The notes: generated from the letters alone by a model not told the origin. A DNA stretch of 64,000 nt from Coprinopsis marcescibilis (GCA_004369085.1 ML210149.1:372001-436000), one strand, 5' to 3'; positions 34,445 to 47,331 are shown, counted from the stretch's first letter. Translations and numbers: made by a program.

Positions 34445-37400
34445 CTAATGCCTGATTCGCTTGCGGCGAACCTGCATATCACTAACAGGGGTTGCATCCC
34501 GGTCAGGTGAGGGTGACTCCACAGGCTCGTCTTCATCTTCGTCCGCTCGGGGACGTTTCAATGACGACTTGGGCGTTTGTTGGCTGTCGGCAGGAGGACT
34601 TGGTGCTGGTGACATATCAGCCTCTGGGATCTCATTGGTGGCTTCCTCCTCATCTGCATTCTCATCGTTCGGATCTATGTTCGCGTCTTCTTCCTGAGCA
34701 GCAGGTTCGGGTGACTTGGGCTGTTCGTCTTGGTTATCCGGCTCAACGACTGGGTTGGACCTTGTGACACGTTTGGGTCGAGGCCGGGGTTTGGGTTTGA
34801 CAGGTTCGCGAATGAGGTTCTCAACTTCGCTCTCTTCTTCGCTCAGAGGATCGACTGCGCCGGACTTGCCTTTGCCCTTTCGGCCTTTAGCACCACCTGG
34901 AGTAAATGAGGAATTTTTGTTAGCGCGATTCAGACATTGGAATCGCTCAATTCTTACCCTTTTCCTTCGTCATCAGGACATCCAACCGCCTTTCGTAGGC
35001 TCTCTGAGGTTCCCAATCTTTAGCAGTCGACGGGACATCAACTTTGGCCTGTTCAAACGCCTGGTCCATATGTGCTTTACTAAACCATAAAGTCAGCGAA
35101 GGGCGGACATACAGCGTGGGTAATTGTGCACGTACATCTTCAGCGCGTCCCCACTCAGCAAGCCACTGGCTAGGGAAGTTAACACTCTGAAGAACAAGAG
35201 GGCCGATTTCAGTAGCTTCTTGTTCTTATTAGTGTTGTACACTGATAGTCGCTTGATGATCCAGTTCAAGAGGTTGACGTGTACAGCGACGACATGCTGG
35301 GGGTCCAGCCGACGAACAACGGATAGCTGGCTTCCTCGCTGGACAAACGCCTGGGTGAGGAGTTTAGCGAGCTGCACGGCCTCTGTCTCATCTGGAACTA
35401 TTCCGTCTAGAACGAGGGTGAACGCCTGTGAGAACTCATCAGTAAATGGGCAGAAGAGATGGATAGTTGTCCTCTTACCTCTTCTACCGATTTGGTCGCG
35501 ATCTCAACAACAATCATCCCATTGTCCTTAGCCATTCCTTCCTCCTTGAGAAGGTCAATGATAACCTTGGAGCATGCATCCACTGCAGCTCCGAGGCGGC
35601 CATAATGTGCCAGGAAGATGGCACCATGCTTGAGCTGAATGGCACCTATCCGGATGGCTCGGAGGAAGGTAGTGATAACATCAACGAAAAGGTATTCCCG
35701 TTCGAGCATTGCGCGCGAGTTGGGATCCACAGGTTCTAAGCACAGCCCAGAGTTAGTTCTTGTTTCAAGTTTCTCAAAGGAAGAACCGACCTTGATGAGT
35801 CGCCTTTTGTTTCCCCTTTCCGTTGTTGGCTTTGTTGGGAGTATCCTCTTGGCCTGAATTGGCGGCCTCCTCGTTGTCGCTGCCTGCAGTACTCTTCTGC
35901 TGCTGGCCTCCACCTCCCTCCGCCTCATCCAAATGATCGGCGTAACGCTCTATCTCGGCTTGTATATATCCGGCGCATCTGTATTGGATCTCATCATCCA
36001 GAAGAAGGCCAACAGTCGAAAGGGGCGAAGGAGAGCCGTCAGGCAGCGGCGGTTGCTCCGGTGTAAACAGAATATGTAGGTTCAATAAGTGTTTGAACGC
36101 CTGACATATTCAGCAACGATCAGTTAATCTTTCGAGTGAGACCGTTTGTTAACCCTTACTGCTCGCTTCACGCCTTCCGCTGTATTGGATTGGCTGCCTA
36201 CAGCGTACTCCTTAAGTTTGTCGATGAGAGATTCTCGTTCTTCCACCAAGACTTCGCGCAGACGAACGTCCTCCGGTGAATCTCTTGTAACCAAAAGGCC
36301 TTTGGCTTTCCAGAACAAGTGAAGCGTAAGAACGTTCAAAGCTTGTTCCACCATCTACACAATCCGCCGTTCAGTGGGGCATTTCTTGGAGATGAAAAAA
36401 CCACATACAGTTTCTTCCTCCTTGTATCCAAGACGTCCACGGTCCGCGATCGCAGAAACAATATTCCACGCACTGCTTTGCTTCCCGCCCTCATCTTCGT
36501 CCATCCAGGCCGACATGTTACGCGCACCGATTAACACAGAAATACGGGTGCAAATTGCAGCGAGGGAGAGGACCTCGTCCTCTGAGAAGCCGGCGACTTC
36601 AATCTCGTCTCTGCCCACAACAGCATCATGCAGAGCAGACGAGAGCTCGTCTTCGAGTTCGAGAATCTTGGTACTGTTGGTGTTAGCCAAGCTGGTAGTA
36701 GACAGGAACTTGGTGATCGTTTCCATTGCGTGCGAGAGCACGATCATGGACGAGTGGGACATGAATTGTTTGATAATATCGTCCCAAAGGTTGCTGTATG
36801 CCTAATTCCAGCCGAGATTGATTAGAAGAGGCCTGTAGGCAGAGAAGGAAGTCTTACTGAAATCATCCTCATTTCCAGATAAAGTTCGAGGTTTAGGAGG
36901 GGTGGGAGAAGCAAGACTTCTGCGATACGATGAGGGTCTGCCTGATATTTGATGAACAGACGAGGAAGTGCTTTGATAAGGGCACGGGTAATGTCGTTGA
37001 CAACATTTTCTTCCTCGTTGACCTAGATATACATTTAGCCAACTTAAACCAAGACCGATCGAGTAAAATATTCACCTTCTTCGCTGAGGCAGCTCCATGC
37101 TTTAATTTGTTGATAGATGCAACAAGCGCTTCCAAAAGTGCCGTCTCTTCGACCTCCTCCAGACGCCAAGTATCGTTCACCCTTGAATCCGCATGGGTAG
37201 ACTTTCCGTTCGTACGAGCAACGGTTCCATTTGCTGTGGTCGTCGAATGGTCAAGAAGGAGGAGGTTCAGAATTTCCTCCCAATCTCGTACACATTCGAC
37301 ATCATCCCACAGGGCCTCAACGGCGAGAGCAGTCCGCCCACGGTGATCGGACGACCCTATTAGGCCCCAAATCTCCTTCCGCCGGGCTTTTCGACTGGTT

Positions 37401-39265
37401 CTTGAAGCCCCATCGTCGACGTCTTCCGACTCTTCGGCATCATCCTCGCCATCTTCCAGTGCCTTACCCCACTTGACGAGCAGAGTAGCAAGGGCCTTGA
37501 TCCCCGTTCTCGTCTTATCCAAATCCGTAAATTTGGTCTTGCCGACCAACAACTCTTCCACCACTTCTTCCCAGACGTTGTATACAAACTGACTGACAGC
37601 CTTGCGGACCTTAACTTCCCCATCATAAACCAACAGGCACAACTTGTCCCGCTCCTCCTCCTCAAGCAACGAGTGTCCATCAATGGCCCCTAGCACTTGA
37701 ATAACAGCGACTCTGACAGTCAACTCTGTGTCCGATGTGGCCATTTCCAACAAACGGGGCTTGAAGCGCTCGGTAAAATGGTTGAGAGAGCCGACATAAT
37801 CGGCCTGTTCGTACACGCCGGACAAGGCTTTGACAGCTTCTAGACGAACATGAGTGTTGGAGTCGGATAGCACCCATCCGACGTAACGAAGGTAGGTCCC
37901 GTCGAGGAAGTGACCGGGATATTTCTTGAACCATTGTCCGATTGCTTTGACGCATTCCGCTCGGATGTTGGGGTCGAGGTCCCGATAACGGTGAACGAAA
38001 ACTCTAAGCTAGGTGTCAGGTGAGAGACAGGAAAGATATGAAGAAACGTACCCATCAACGAATTCCTTCAGATATTCTGCCAACTTCTTCCTGCGTTCGC
38101 GGATCTCCTGAGCTTTTGCCTGCAGTTCCTTATCCCGAGGATTGCTTCCCTTTGCACCCGCCTTCCGCTTCTTTTCTCCCTCTCTTTGCCGTCCAACAAT
38201 CTGAGACTCCTTTTCTGTAGCAGCAGCGACTTCGCAGAGTGCTGTTTCGACTTCCAGGGCTACCACTGTAGCTGTGTGGCGGAAGCTGCGAATTTGAGAC
38301 GATGACATGGCCACTACCCAGGCTTGAAGGGTCTGCATCAAATCGGTTGAATAGAGTGAACCGAGTTCGGAAGCTGAGATGACGAGGCGCTCGATAAATT
38401 CTGAGAGGGATTTGCGGAATTTTTTGAATACTGGGAGTTTGGAGGTGAGAGGGTATGTCGGAGAGTTGTCCTTTGGAGGGTTGAGCATTCATGTGCCCCG
38501 AAAAAGACCCGGACTCACCTTTTTAAGCGCCTCGGTGATATTGTCAAGACTGTCGAGGACTCCATCATAGTCCAGTGCGTCATCTGCGGACACGGTGTCG
38601 TTGCACCCACAGGATCGAAGGAAGAGGTTAATGAGTTCTGCTTGAGCGGGACCGGGAGACTGTTGCAAAGATTCCAGAAAGTCTTCGACAGTAGATTGCA
38701 GCGCTGCTGCAGGATTCATTATTGCGTCTAAGGTTTATGTTAGTGGCACAACCTTGTCCGAACTAAAATTCGCGTACTAAATAGAGGGTTATCGGACGCG
38801 ATTCTCGTGGCCTTCGTAACCTGGTCGGCATCATAGATATCATCTCCGTCCTTTGGCTTTCTGCGCCCACGCGTCGTTGTTTTCAAAGTCCTGCGCGTCG
38901 TTGTTTTTGGTTCCCGTGGCTTCTTGGGAGCAGCAGCCGGTTTGCTCTTGGGAGAGGCCTTGGCCTTAGGTTTCCTCGAGACGATGCGTCGCTCCTCGAG
39001 CTCTTCCTCTTCCTCCTCATTATCCTCATCATCTGCGTCGTCCTCGCCATCTTGAAGCTCCTCTGTGTCCGTTGCAGTCGCGTCTTCGTTGTCTGTGTCC
39101 ACCTCGTGATGCTTGCGCTTGCGCCCACTTGAAGTTGCTACCCCCGAGATTTCTGTCAGACAAATTTTATTTAAAATGCCTGAGCATACCTGATACAAAT
39201 GTCTGCGTTTGCCTTCTGTCCCTCTGGGACCGCCGCGGCCCTGGGGTATCCGGAGAATCCGACAT
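34445..39265 (-). CDS. SCC3: Cohesin subunit SCC3 / stromalin (STAG, Psc3) homolog, 1396 aa
   Basis: Thirteen exons from ATG 39265 (MSDSPDTPGPRRSQRDRRQT) to TAG 34445 close in every phase to 1396 aa. SCC3 binds the Scc1 kleisin and is needed for loading and maintaining cohesin on chromatin in the nucleus. The N-terminal 140 residues are basic and acidic low-complexity sequence with KPKAKASPKSKP. The STAG region follows (ELINLFLRSCGC, SLSEFIERLVISASEL, LQAWVVAMSSSQIRSFRHTA). The stromalin conservative domain begins near residue 360: VFVHRYRDLDPNIRAECVKA, IGQWFKKYPGHF, YLRYVGWVLSDSNTHVRLEA. A long HEAT-like helical region runs to about residue 1240. The C-tail is acidic and then basic (VRRKRIRH). 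Length fits the family, and nothing essential looks missing. Confidence 0.96.
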
Positions 39266-39725
39266 AGTGGTGATGGTGGTGGTGGTAGTCGCGACGCGCG
39301 AGCCAACCTCGAGCTCGCATTTCAGGGCGAGTCAATAAAGACAAACAAGCGACACGCGCACGTGGCCCATCACAATGCAGTCTACTGCGGCCCGGGCCCC
39401 AGTACCTTGCCCCGTTCGTTGAGTCGAAATTCGAAAAGCTCTAAAAAGGCCCTTGTTTTTTCCTCTTCTTCATCCTGGCATCTTTGTTACGACCACGAAG
39501 ATTATACTGCCATCTGCTTGACCCTATCAGCAACGATATTTGGACGACCGCTGACCCCGAACGGCCATCTCAACTGCACACCGGACTCAGGCTTCTGGCG
39601 CACCCCTATTCGTGATTTTCAACATTAATTAAAGCAGTGAGGTGCGAGACCGGTTCAGCCATTTCCCCACTGGTCAAATATCCTTATCCAACAATTCAGA
39701 CGCCAATCTCAACCGAGGGTACTTG
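39266..39725. promoter_or_regulatory. Divergent promoter region SCC3 / PP2C
   Basis: 460 bp between two divergent starts. The SCC3-proximal part has a GACGCGCG stretch near 39292-39299, reminiscent of the MCB core (ACGCG) used for cell-cycle-timed cohesin genes in yeasts. The match is short and not decisive. No ATG in the plus strand of this gap opens a frame into the phosphatase. Confidence 0.4.
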
Positions 39726-40847
39726 ATGAACATGTATTTGTCTGGCCCGAGAACTGTCAAATCGAAATCATGGAGAATCAAGAATCACTCAGTTTTCATG
39801 GCGCAATATCAGCCGACCAAGCGCCCTATTGAAGATCGTTACTCGGTTCACTTTGATGAAGCTCGTGATCGCTTGATTCTTGGTGTCTACGACGGTCAGT
39901 AACTTGCTGTTGTGCTCCCGAAGCGCTCTGAATCTAACATGTCGCGTTTAGGCCACGGTGGTACATCTGCCGCAGAATATGTCAGCGAAGAACTCCCTGC
40001 CCAGCTGCTTCAGGAACCGCCTTCTGCACACACCAGCGTTTTTCAACAGATGGACGACTCAATGGTCGGCGCGTTCCTGAAAGACCACTCTGTCATGCGG
40101 ATAAAATCCGACCAGTGGATTCAGCATGCCCAAAACGTTAGGTCGGGCTGTACGGCGCTGGTCTGCGATATAGATCTTCGCTCGTTAGCCGCAACGGTTT
40201 CGAATGCTGGAGACTGCCGACTCGTTGTATGTCACTTGGATCGGAAGGAACCGCAAAAGCCAATGAGTGTTCGGTATGAAACTCTCGATCTCAACGCAAA
40301 GACACCATCAGAGCAGGAGAGGATTAAAACTGAACATCCCAACGAAGACTCGGTCATCGTTGGTGGAAGACTGTTCGGGAAGCTGATGAGTACTCGAGGT
40401 GCGGTGTTATACTATCTCGCACTCTCACTCCTCACAGCTTACCGTTTATATCTAGGGTTTGGCGATGGGTACTACAAGTTCCCTCTCAAAGGGATGCTCG
40501 GCAAGTGGAGCCACAGACGATATATCGACGCGTTATCCGAAATCGAGCAACCAGGGAAGGTACCCATGAACGCGCAATACGATATATACTTCGACAAGTA
40601 CCAAACACCGCCTTACGTTACAGCTCGTCCTGAATCTGGAACCATTACGATTCTGCCATCTGACGTTATGATCCTGGCTTCAGACGGACTATGGGACTTA
40701 ATCTCAAGCCAAGAACTCGCCTTGTTGATCACAGAAATTCATGCTCAGGCTTCGGGTAACTCTGCTGTCCAACTTTTACAGAGGGTTATGGACGCGAAAT
40801 CACCAGGAGACGACGTGACAATTCTCATCTTCCAGACTGAAGGATGA
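39726..40847 (+). CDS. PP2C-family (PPM) Ser/Thr phosphatase, 335 aa
   Basis: Three exons (39726-39894, 39952-40398, 40456-40847) close in phase. ATG 39726 is the first usable start; the upstream frame has none. PPM family motifs are in order: EDRYSVHF, LGVYDGHGGT (metal-binding Asp), SGCTALVCDIDL, NAGDCRLVV, STRGFGDGYYK, ILASDGLWDLIS (metal-binding Asp) and SPGDDVTILIF. All metal-coordinating aspartates are present, so it should be an active Mg/Mn-dependent phosphatase. No targeting peptide or membrane segment is visible, so it is probably cytosolic or nuclear. It is divergent from SCC3. It could be a PTC-type phosphatase acting in stress or mitochondrial signalling; the subfamily was not resolved. 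Confidence 0.93.
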
Positions 40848-42945
40848 TTTTTCGTTCGCTTATTGCTTGTTTCATCATTCTTATGGTCCCTTCTGTTTAT
40901 TTTTACTGCCTTCAAATCTAACTGCCTACCCTTGTCTACCTTACTATCACATCCTAATCAAGCCTTAATCATTGTAAATTTTTATAATCATCTACCTCTA
41001 CCGCACTACTGCTACCGTATATCACAGATTCGATTCGACCAATTCTTGCTTTCAAATTTCGGTACGCAAACTATTCCAGCAGTAGACGAGCGACTCCCGG
41101 ACTTCCAAGACCAATTCGTGCCTGATCCTCAGTACCTTGCCAAAGTTTTGATTCCGACCTCCGTCCCCATGCCTGCCTAGACTCCTGTCCGCCGTCCCAC
41201 CACCTGCCGCCAACTACATCATAAAACGTGGCATATAGCGTGTTTGTACCGCCCACCGGACAATGAAAAAAGCGGTGAAAATTCGACGGCGGCTCGGAAA
41301 GACGTCATGTCTTCTGCCAAAATGCGATGCTCCGAGACTTTTTGATCCGTTTCAGGCTGGCAATTCCCGACGACGACGGCAAATGGATCAACGCAACATT
41401 CCTTCAGATAGCCATCCCGCGAACACGCAGGGCCTGCTCGAGCCGTTTCTGATCCCCCGGACGATCCTGGGTGGTATACATGGATCCCAAAGCGCAGGTA
41501 GCGATCTCCCCAGTCGATGCTTACCAAAAGAAACAGGAAAAGAAAGTACCTCTCTCCCCTTATATCAAAAAAGTCACAGTGTGTATCACTGTGTATCATC
41601 CCATCTCTAACTTTGCATTATCCCCATGAAATAATCATCAAGATCACATTACGGCGACCGTGGTCTGCTTTGCCCAGGCTTTTTCATGTAACGCTGGTGG
41701 TTTTAGGGTGAACCTCGTGGCTGTCGCATTGCAAATGTAACCGCCAAGGTCCGCGATGCATCATGAACTGCTCCAACATGCCATCCGCGTTGCCCAAGTT
41801 CCAACAGGCCAACCAACTCGCTCGACCAGCAGCTGTTCTGACAAACCAAACGACCTTTACGAAAGTGCCTGCGGGTCAGCCGAGGCAAGTATCTGCGGAC
41901 AACAGCCTTACGGCTGATGCCGGCCGAATAGACGCGCTCTTGAAGGCCTGCGTTGGGAATACGTACGAATGCAAATCGGCGCTATTATATTGTGTGGCGA
42001 GGCGGCTAAGCTTGGGAGCCTTTGTGAGAGATTTCAAGCCCGTGGAGCTTGATTTGTCCCTGCTGGCTGCGTAATTTTTGCATTGGCAATTCTTCATTCC
42101 ACAAAGCTCCATATGTGAGCGGGTACTCACAGGTATTCACCCCAAAATCTCTCTCTAGATTGGGCGCTGAAAATTCAAGGTCAAATGGTCATCGAGCACA
42201 CAGTCCACATGACCACGACTCAACGAGGCTCATTTGGACGTCGGTATTAAACAAGGCATTCGGTGCAGCAACAAGTCCTGGAATAGTCAATAGCATTATG
42301 CTTTACCGGTAAGCCGGGATAAGACACCCGTCGAGGCCAGCGTATTATGGAAGTCATTTAAAAGACATCCGCGATGACATACTACAGATTGGCTGGAGCG
42401 GAGGTACCGCAAAACCGAGGAACACAGCCGCCGAGGCCGTGGGCGCTCTACGCAAATTGACCTGCTTTAGCGTTAACATATGGCGCAATAAAGTGAGAAT
42501 TAACGATCCTTTGCTAGAACTCAGTCCGGGATCTGAGCTGGTGCGACCTAAGAGCGATATCAAAGTTTGAATGTTTTGGGTGGAGATGTCAAGCAGACCG
42601 GATGACAGGGCTATTAACAGGAATCCGGCCCATCAATGCGTCAGATCAAAATTGGTTCGCAGCTTGACCAGCGCTCAGATACATAGCCCCTCATGGCATT
42701 TTGGCCCCTGCAGCAAAATCCCAGCCGTTTGCCATTTACAGCTATGGATTGTTCGGAACAATCTTAGATTCCATCGTAATTGGCTAAAATTTGACATTGG
42801 ATGTAGCTAAAAGTTGTCCGCTCTTATACGCAGCTCCCACCAGTGCTATAAGTACTCGGCCTCGACGCATGGCTTAGCTGCAGCAATCATCCGCCCTCCA
42901 CTCCTCTCTGTATACTATTTCGACGACTGTATACTGTTCACTGCG
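40848..42945. other. 2.1-kb intergenic region
   Basis: The first few hundred bases are the pyrimidine-rich 3' flank of the phosphatase gene. ORFs at 41263-41610 (+) and 41219-41599 (-) overlap each other, have no motif and no splice continuation, and are not annotated. The last 150 bp before 42946 are the promoter of the next gene. No tRNA or repeat was recognised. Confidence 0.4.
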
Positions 42946-44609
42946 ATGTCTCAACTAGCAACAAAAGCGAGACCGATCTCGTACGCCGAAGCTGTTAACA
43001 TGCTCACTGACAAGGACGTGTGCAGGGATGTAGACGATGCATGTGCAAAATTGAGTCAGGCTATGGCACTGCTCATGCAGAGGTTCAATGCTGTTGCAAA
43101 GCAAATGCACACCATTGATCTACAACGCCTGACGAAACCACTCAAACCGGGTTGGGAGAGCATTTGCAAGGTGAGTGCACATGAGTCATGTCTTTTTAAC
43201 CTTCTTGACCATGTTCACCCCCTCTGATCATCCCCCGTGTCAATCCTTCTAACCATCGCATTGTCGAATAGGAGTATCAAGAAGTCGCGTGTCTCTACCG
43301 TGCTAATGCTGGGACTATTTCTGGGAGACTAAAACGTGAGCGGTCGTGTTTCCATGCTGCTCACCGAGGGTTTTTCTGACTTTGTTGACGAACAACCCGA
43401 CATCGTGTACCAACCCATCCATTGTGGGCACTACAGTGTTTTGCACCGCAGTCCTACCCGTCGCTGCCCGAGTTGCTGATCCACGCTCTCGTCGTTCACA
43501 TGAGGAGGTCACCCAGGTCCTCCAATCCTTCATGGCCGTACGGAATCCATGCCACCTACACTCATCACAAGCTCTCTAACGACACGCTTTATTCTTCTTT
43601 TTGTGTGAAGATTACAGCAGAGCACGCGATGCACACACGGTCGCTGCTGAAAAGGACAATCATGCTGATACGGACGATGGTGGCCTTCCATTCCGAGCTT
43701 GCTGAGCTTGTGGGGAGGCAGGCTAGCTCGGGCAGGAAGGAGATGCAAGACCTTTCGGTAAAGGTTGATGAATTGGAGATGCAGGTTAGACAGTGAGTGT
43801 GTTTTTCCAGTTTTCCGCTCGATCGGCATTTGGCGTGAGTCGCTGACGGCACGCCTTCCCAGTGTCTGTAGCCTGGTGAGAAGGGTTGCTGGTTACCGAT
43901 GACATATTACTCACTGAGGCCTTCGGGTTGGTCCCTGTGTTCAGAACGCCGAGCTTACTCAGGTTGGGGCGGTTCATTCAGTTTATGCGATCTTTCGGAC
44001 TGTCTCCCTGTTTGGGGAGAAGCCGACCAAGTCGAAGATACCTGGTCAGCGACTTGTGAGTGTAACATCACCTGCGCATTCGTATACTAACTTGAAACTA
44101 TCCCTCTGTAGGCTTTGACCGACGATTTGGCCAAGGTCTCGAAAGCGTTTGAGTCCTTGGATAGTGAGTGCTTGACGAAGTTGGGGGAAACAAATGCTTA
44201 TCGGTTGGATTTCAAGCGAAACGAAACGAATTTGCTCACGCAGAGTATTGTGCGCAAGTCAGATCAGCTCAGAGCGAATTCCTTTCCCGGGTCCAGACTA
44301 CCGTTTCCCCATTGATCTCGGATGCTCTGTTGTATCTTGAGTCAAGTTTAACCTTGTTTCTCGCGATCTGGGTTCGTCTTCGGACGGACTGCTGTGAGAT
44401 TGGCCACTGGATCAATCACCCAAACTTCGAGGTTAGTCAATTCAGTCCCGGAAACTTAATGGATATGATGAAGGCGCTAATACTGGTGCTGTCGGTTTCA
44501 GGCTCCAGTCGTATCCGCGTGCCAGCAGTCCGGGAAGACGCTATATGTTTCACTAGCGCAATGCCTTGACGTGTACATCGCTGGGTTGGATGCTGTGGTT
44601 GTCGCCTAG
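42946..44609 (+). CDS. Helical protein of unknown function with a 13-nt microexon (351 aa)
   Basis: Nine exons (42946-43170, 43272-43335, 43452-43537, 43611-43792, 43863-43875, 43945-44055, 44112-44163, 44217-44431, 44502-44609) close in phase. The fifth is only 13 nt; with it the frame runs ...QVRHVCSLNAELTQVG..., without it the frame breaks. The protein is alpha-helical (VDDACAKLSQAMALLMQRF, LVGRQASSGRKEMQDLSVKV, RSAQSEFLSRVQTTVSPLIS) with no recognised domain, signal peptide or clear membrane span. It may be a basidiomycete-specific protein. The seventh and eighth exon edges are less certain than the rest. Confidence 0.6.
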
Positions 44610-45180
44610 ATATCGATCTTGATTCCATTCCGCTTTAGAGTCTCGCTTTCATAGTGTATCGTTATTATTTACGGGTTTGCATCATCTCTTGGACTCGTGC
44701 ATATTAGATTTGTTGGTCTTGATTTCGAATGAACTTGCATTGCTTTGTAGCTTTAGCTTTTAGATGACACACGGTCTCTATATATAGTGGATTTCTAGGG
44801 TAATATGGTTGTACTATTATCGATTAGTGACTCAAACGCTCGCCTCGAGTTTTGGAAACAGATTCTTCCCGGGACCTTGGTGCCCGGCCACACTCAGAAT
44901 CAGCACGTTCGACAACTCTGTGATACTTCGAGACATAACATAAGCCTGACTATGAGGGCCGTCGCATCCCCAGCCTCGTGGCCGGCGTGCCCACAACACC
45001 CCATGTCTGATCTTCCTTTTAGCTATCCCAGGATGCCCCACACTTGATGCAGAATGGGAAAAGCCCAGAAAGCGCCCATCAAGGACGACACGCAGTGACC
45101 TTGAGGATAATATTAATCATCGGCGAAGAGTCCGGGGGGCCGGAGATCCTCGGGGGGTGCCGTCCGGATGTGTCGGTGTT

Positions 45181-45221
45181 ACGGCCGATGATCATGAGGC
45201 CTCTGATTAGATATCGGCCGT
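45181..45221 (+). promoter_or_regulatory. Inverted repeat ACGGCCGAT / ATCGGCCGT upstream of THR4
   Basis: A perfect 9-bp inverted repeat (45181-45189 and 45213-45221) with a 23-bp spacer, 73-114 bp upstream of the THR4 start. CGG/CCG half-sites in inverted orientation are the usual form of binding sites for fungal Zn2Cys6 regulators. The regulator is unknown. Confidence 0.45.
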
Positions 45222-45225
45222 TGAT

Positions 45226-45232
45226 TGAGTCA
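45226..45232 (+). promoter_or_regulatory. Gcn4/Cpc1-type element TGAGTCA upstream of THR4
   Basis: A perfect TGASTCA site 63 bp before the threonine synthase ATG. In fungi this is the binding site of the bZIP activator of general amino acid control (Gcn4, Cpc1), and THR4 is a typical target. A 7-mer also occurs by chance, so its place next to an amino-acid gene is the main support. Confidence 0.6.
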
Positions 45233-45294
45233 GGAAACAATTTAGTACTTGTGCTAGGCCCCTGTTCACCCCAAATTCTTGCTCCAACACCACG

Positions 45295-47129
45295 ATGAAG
45301 TACTTTTCGACCCGCGGAGGAGCAGACAGGCTATCTTTTGAAGAGGTCATAATCTCTCAACCTTTTTCAGCCCTAGGATTCTGAAACCAATCTACTACAG
45401 GCTGTCCTCACTGGATTGGCGCCGAATGGTGGCCTCTATATCCCTGAACGGATCCCATCGTTGCCAGAGAACTGGCAGACCAAGTGGAAGAACTATTCGT
45501 TCGTAGAACTGTCGGTGGAGGTGTTGTCGCTGTATATCTCACCAGAGGAGATCTCGAGGGAGGAACTGCGTGGCCTTGCGGAAAAGTCTTACAGCACGTT
45601 CCGACATCCTGATGTTGCCCCGCTGCACAAGCTGGATGAAAAGACGTTTGTGCTGGAGCTTTTCCATGGGCCGACGTTTGCTTTCAAGGACGTGGCATTG
45701 CAGCTGCTTGGGAACTTGTTCGAGTTTTTCCTGTCGAGAAGGAATGCGCGCAAGGCGGAGGGGGAGACCCCGGAAAGCTTGACAGTGGTTGGAGCAACCA
45801 GTGGTGACACCGGAAGGTGCGTGATCGAAATTTTCATCTTTGGAAATCGTTCTGATTGAAGTTGTTCAGCGCCGCTATCTATGGTCTGCGGGGTAAAGCC
45901 AACGTCTCGATCTTCATCCTCCACCCGAAAGGACGGGTGTCGCCCATTCAGGAGGCGCAGATGACCACAGTCACCGATTCGAACGTTCACAACGTTTCCG
46001 TCAAGGGTACCTTTGACGATTGCCAGGTGCGTTTTCTGTCCCTCACCTTGATCCACACATCCTTCAATTTTGGAAACAGGACATCGTGAAAACCCTCTTC
46101 AACGACAAGGAATTCAACGCAAAGCACCATCTCGGTGCAGTCAACTCGATCAACTGGGCTCGCATCCTTGCGCAAACCGTCTACTACTTCCTCTCCTACT
46201 TTCACTTCCAATCCCAACTCCCCGCCGGCGTTTCGGCCGAAGACGTCGAGCTTCAGTACGTGGTCCCAACTGGAAACTTTGGAGACATCCTCGCTGGCTA
46301 CTATGCTAAGAAGATGGGGTTGCCGATCGGCAAACTGGCAGTTGCGACCAATGCCAACGATATCCTTGCAAGGTTTTGGACGAGTGGAAAGTATGAAAAG
46401 GTGGATTCGGAGGTGGCATTGGGGCAAACAGTCGACGCGAGTGGAGTGAAGGAGACACTGAGCCCTGCGATGGACATCTTGGTGTCGAGCAACTTTGAGC
46501 GGTTGCTGTGGTACCTTTCGTATGAGAATGCGGCTGGGGAGACAGATGCGGATAAGAGGGCTGCTGCTTCTGCCACGCTGGATTCGTGGATGACGAAATT
46601 GAAGGTTGACGGAAGGGTGGAGGTACCTGTGGCAGTCCTGGAGAGCGCGCGAGCCGATTTCCTGGCGGAGCGGGTTCATGACCCAGAGGTACGCATTTCA
46701 AATCGTTGTCCCGGCTTTGAATGCAATGTAACTCCCGCAATTACAGACCTTGGCCACCATTAAATCGCACTTCGAAGCTGCAACTTCGTACGTTGCCGAC
46801 CCTCACACCGCTGTGGGTCTCGCAGCTGCAAAACGCTTGGCTGCTACCAAGTATGTCGTCCACATTCATGTCTAACCTCTTTTGCTAACGTCGAATTCCT
46901 TCGAAGCGGCCCCAATGTATACCAGATTGTGCTGTCTACTGCCCACCCAGCCAAGTTCTTGGAAGCTGTGTCGCGAGCACTTGAAGGTTCATCCAGCTTC
47001 AACTTTGAACGCGATGTTCTTCCTTCCGAATTCCATGGACTGTTGGACAAGGAACGCCGTGTTATTGACGTAGAAAAGGCTGATGTGGATCTAGTGAAAG
47101 AGGTCATTGAGCGATTTGCGAAGGACTAG
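45295..47129 (+). CDS. THR4: Threonine synthase (519 aa)
   Basis: Six exons (45295-45345, 45401-45816, 45870-46026, 46080-46688, 46747-46850, 46907-47129) close in phase to 519 aa, the usual length for fungal threonine synthase. The enzyme is PLP-dependent, converts O-phosphohomoserine to threonine and phosphate, and acts in the cytosol as the last step of threonine synthesis. Motifs: MKYFSTRGG and LAPNGGLYIPE at the N-terminus, GPTFAFKDVALQ with the PLP lysine, GATSGDTGSAAIYGLRG, VPTGNFGDILAGYYAKKMGL (phosphate-binding loop) and the class-specific DPHTAVGLAAAKR near the C-terminus. No defect is seen. An upstream TGAGTCA site suggests general amino acid control. Confidence 0.97.
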
Positions 47130-47331
47130 AGATCAAGACGAAGGTAGACGTGATTGGGGGAACTGATCTATGTAAAATGTACTATACAGTGGAACTACGT
47201 ATATATGCGCATATACTACAAATTTTCGAAGGGTAAAAATACAAGACTAGAGGTGCTACAAAGTTGAAGTGAAAGACAAGGTAGTTGACATTCGAAAGCC
47301 AAAGCGTCGACCCTTTCTGCGCATATACTCA

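Larger units (their letters stand above)
44610..45294 (+). promoter_or_regulatory. Upstream region of THR4
   Basis: About 680 bp. The first 150 bp are the 3' flank of the helical-protein gene. The last 120 bp hold a 9-bp inverted repeat and a Gcn4-type site (listed separately). No ORF is supported. Confidence 0.45.

Noticed and set aside
39726..40847. Mitochondrial targeting of the PP2C phosphatase
   Set aside because: No upstream ATG joins the frame and the N-terminus from 39726 is not a convincing presequence.
41219..41610. Overlapping sense and antisense ORFs downstream of the PP2C gene
   Set aside because: No motif on either strand and no splice context; treated as intergenic.
46020..46763. 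ORF starting before the THR4 exon at 46080
   Set aside because: Its first 20 codons are THR4 intron sequence; the splice junction 46026/46080 restores the conserved enzyme sequence.
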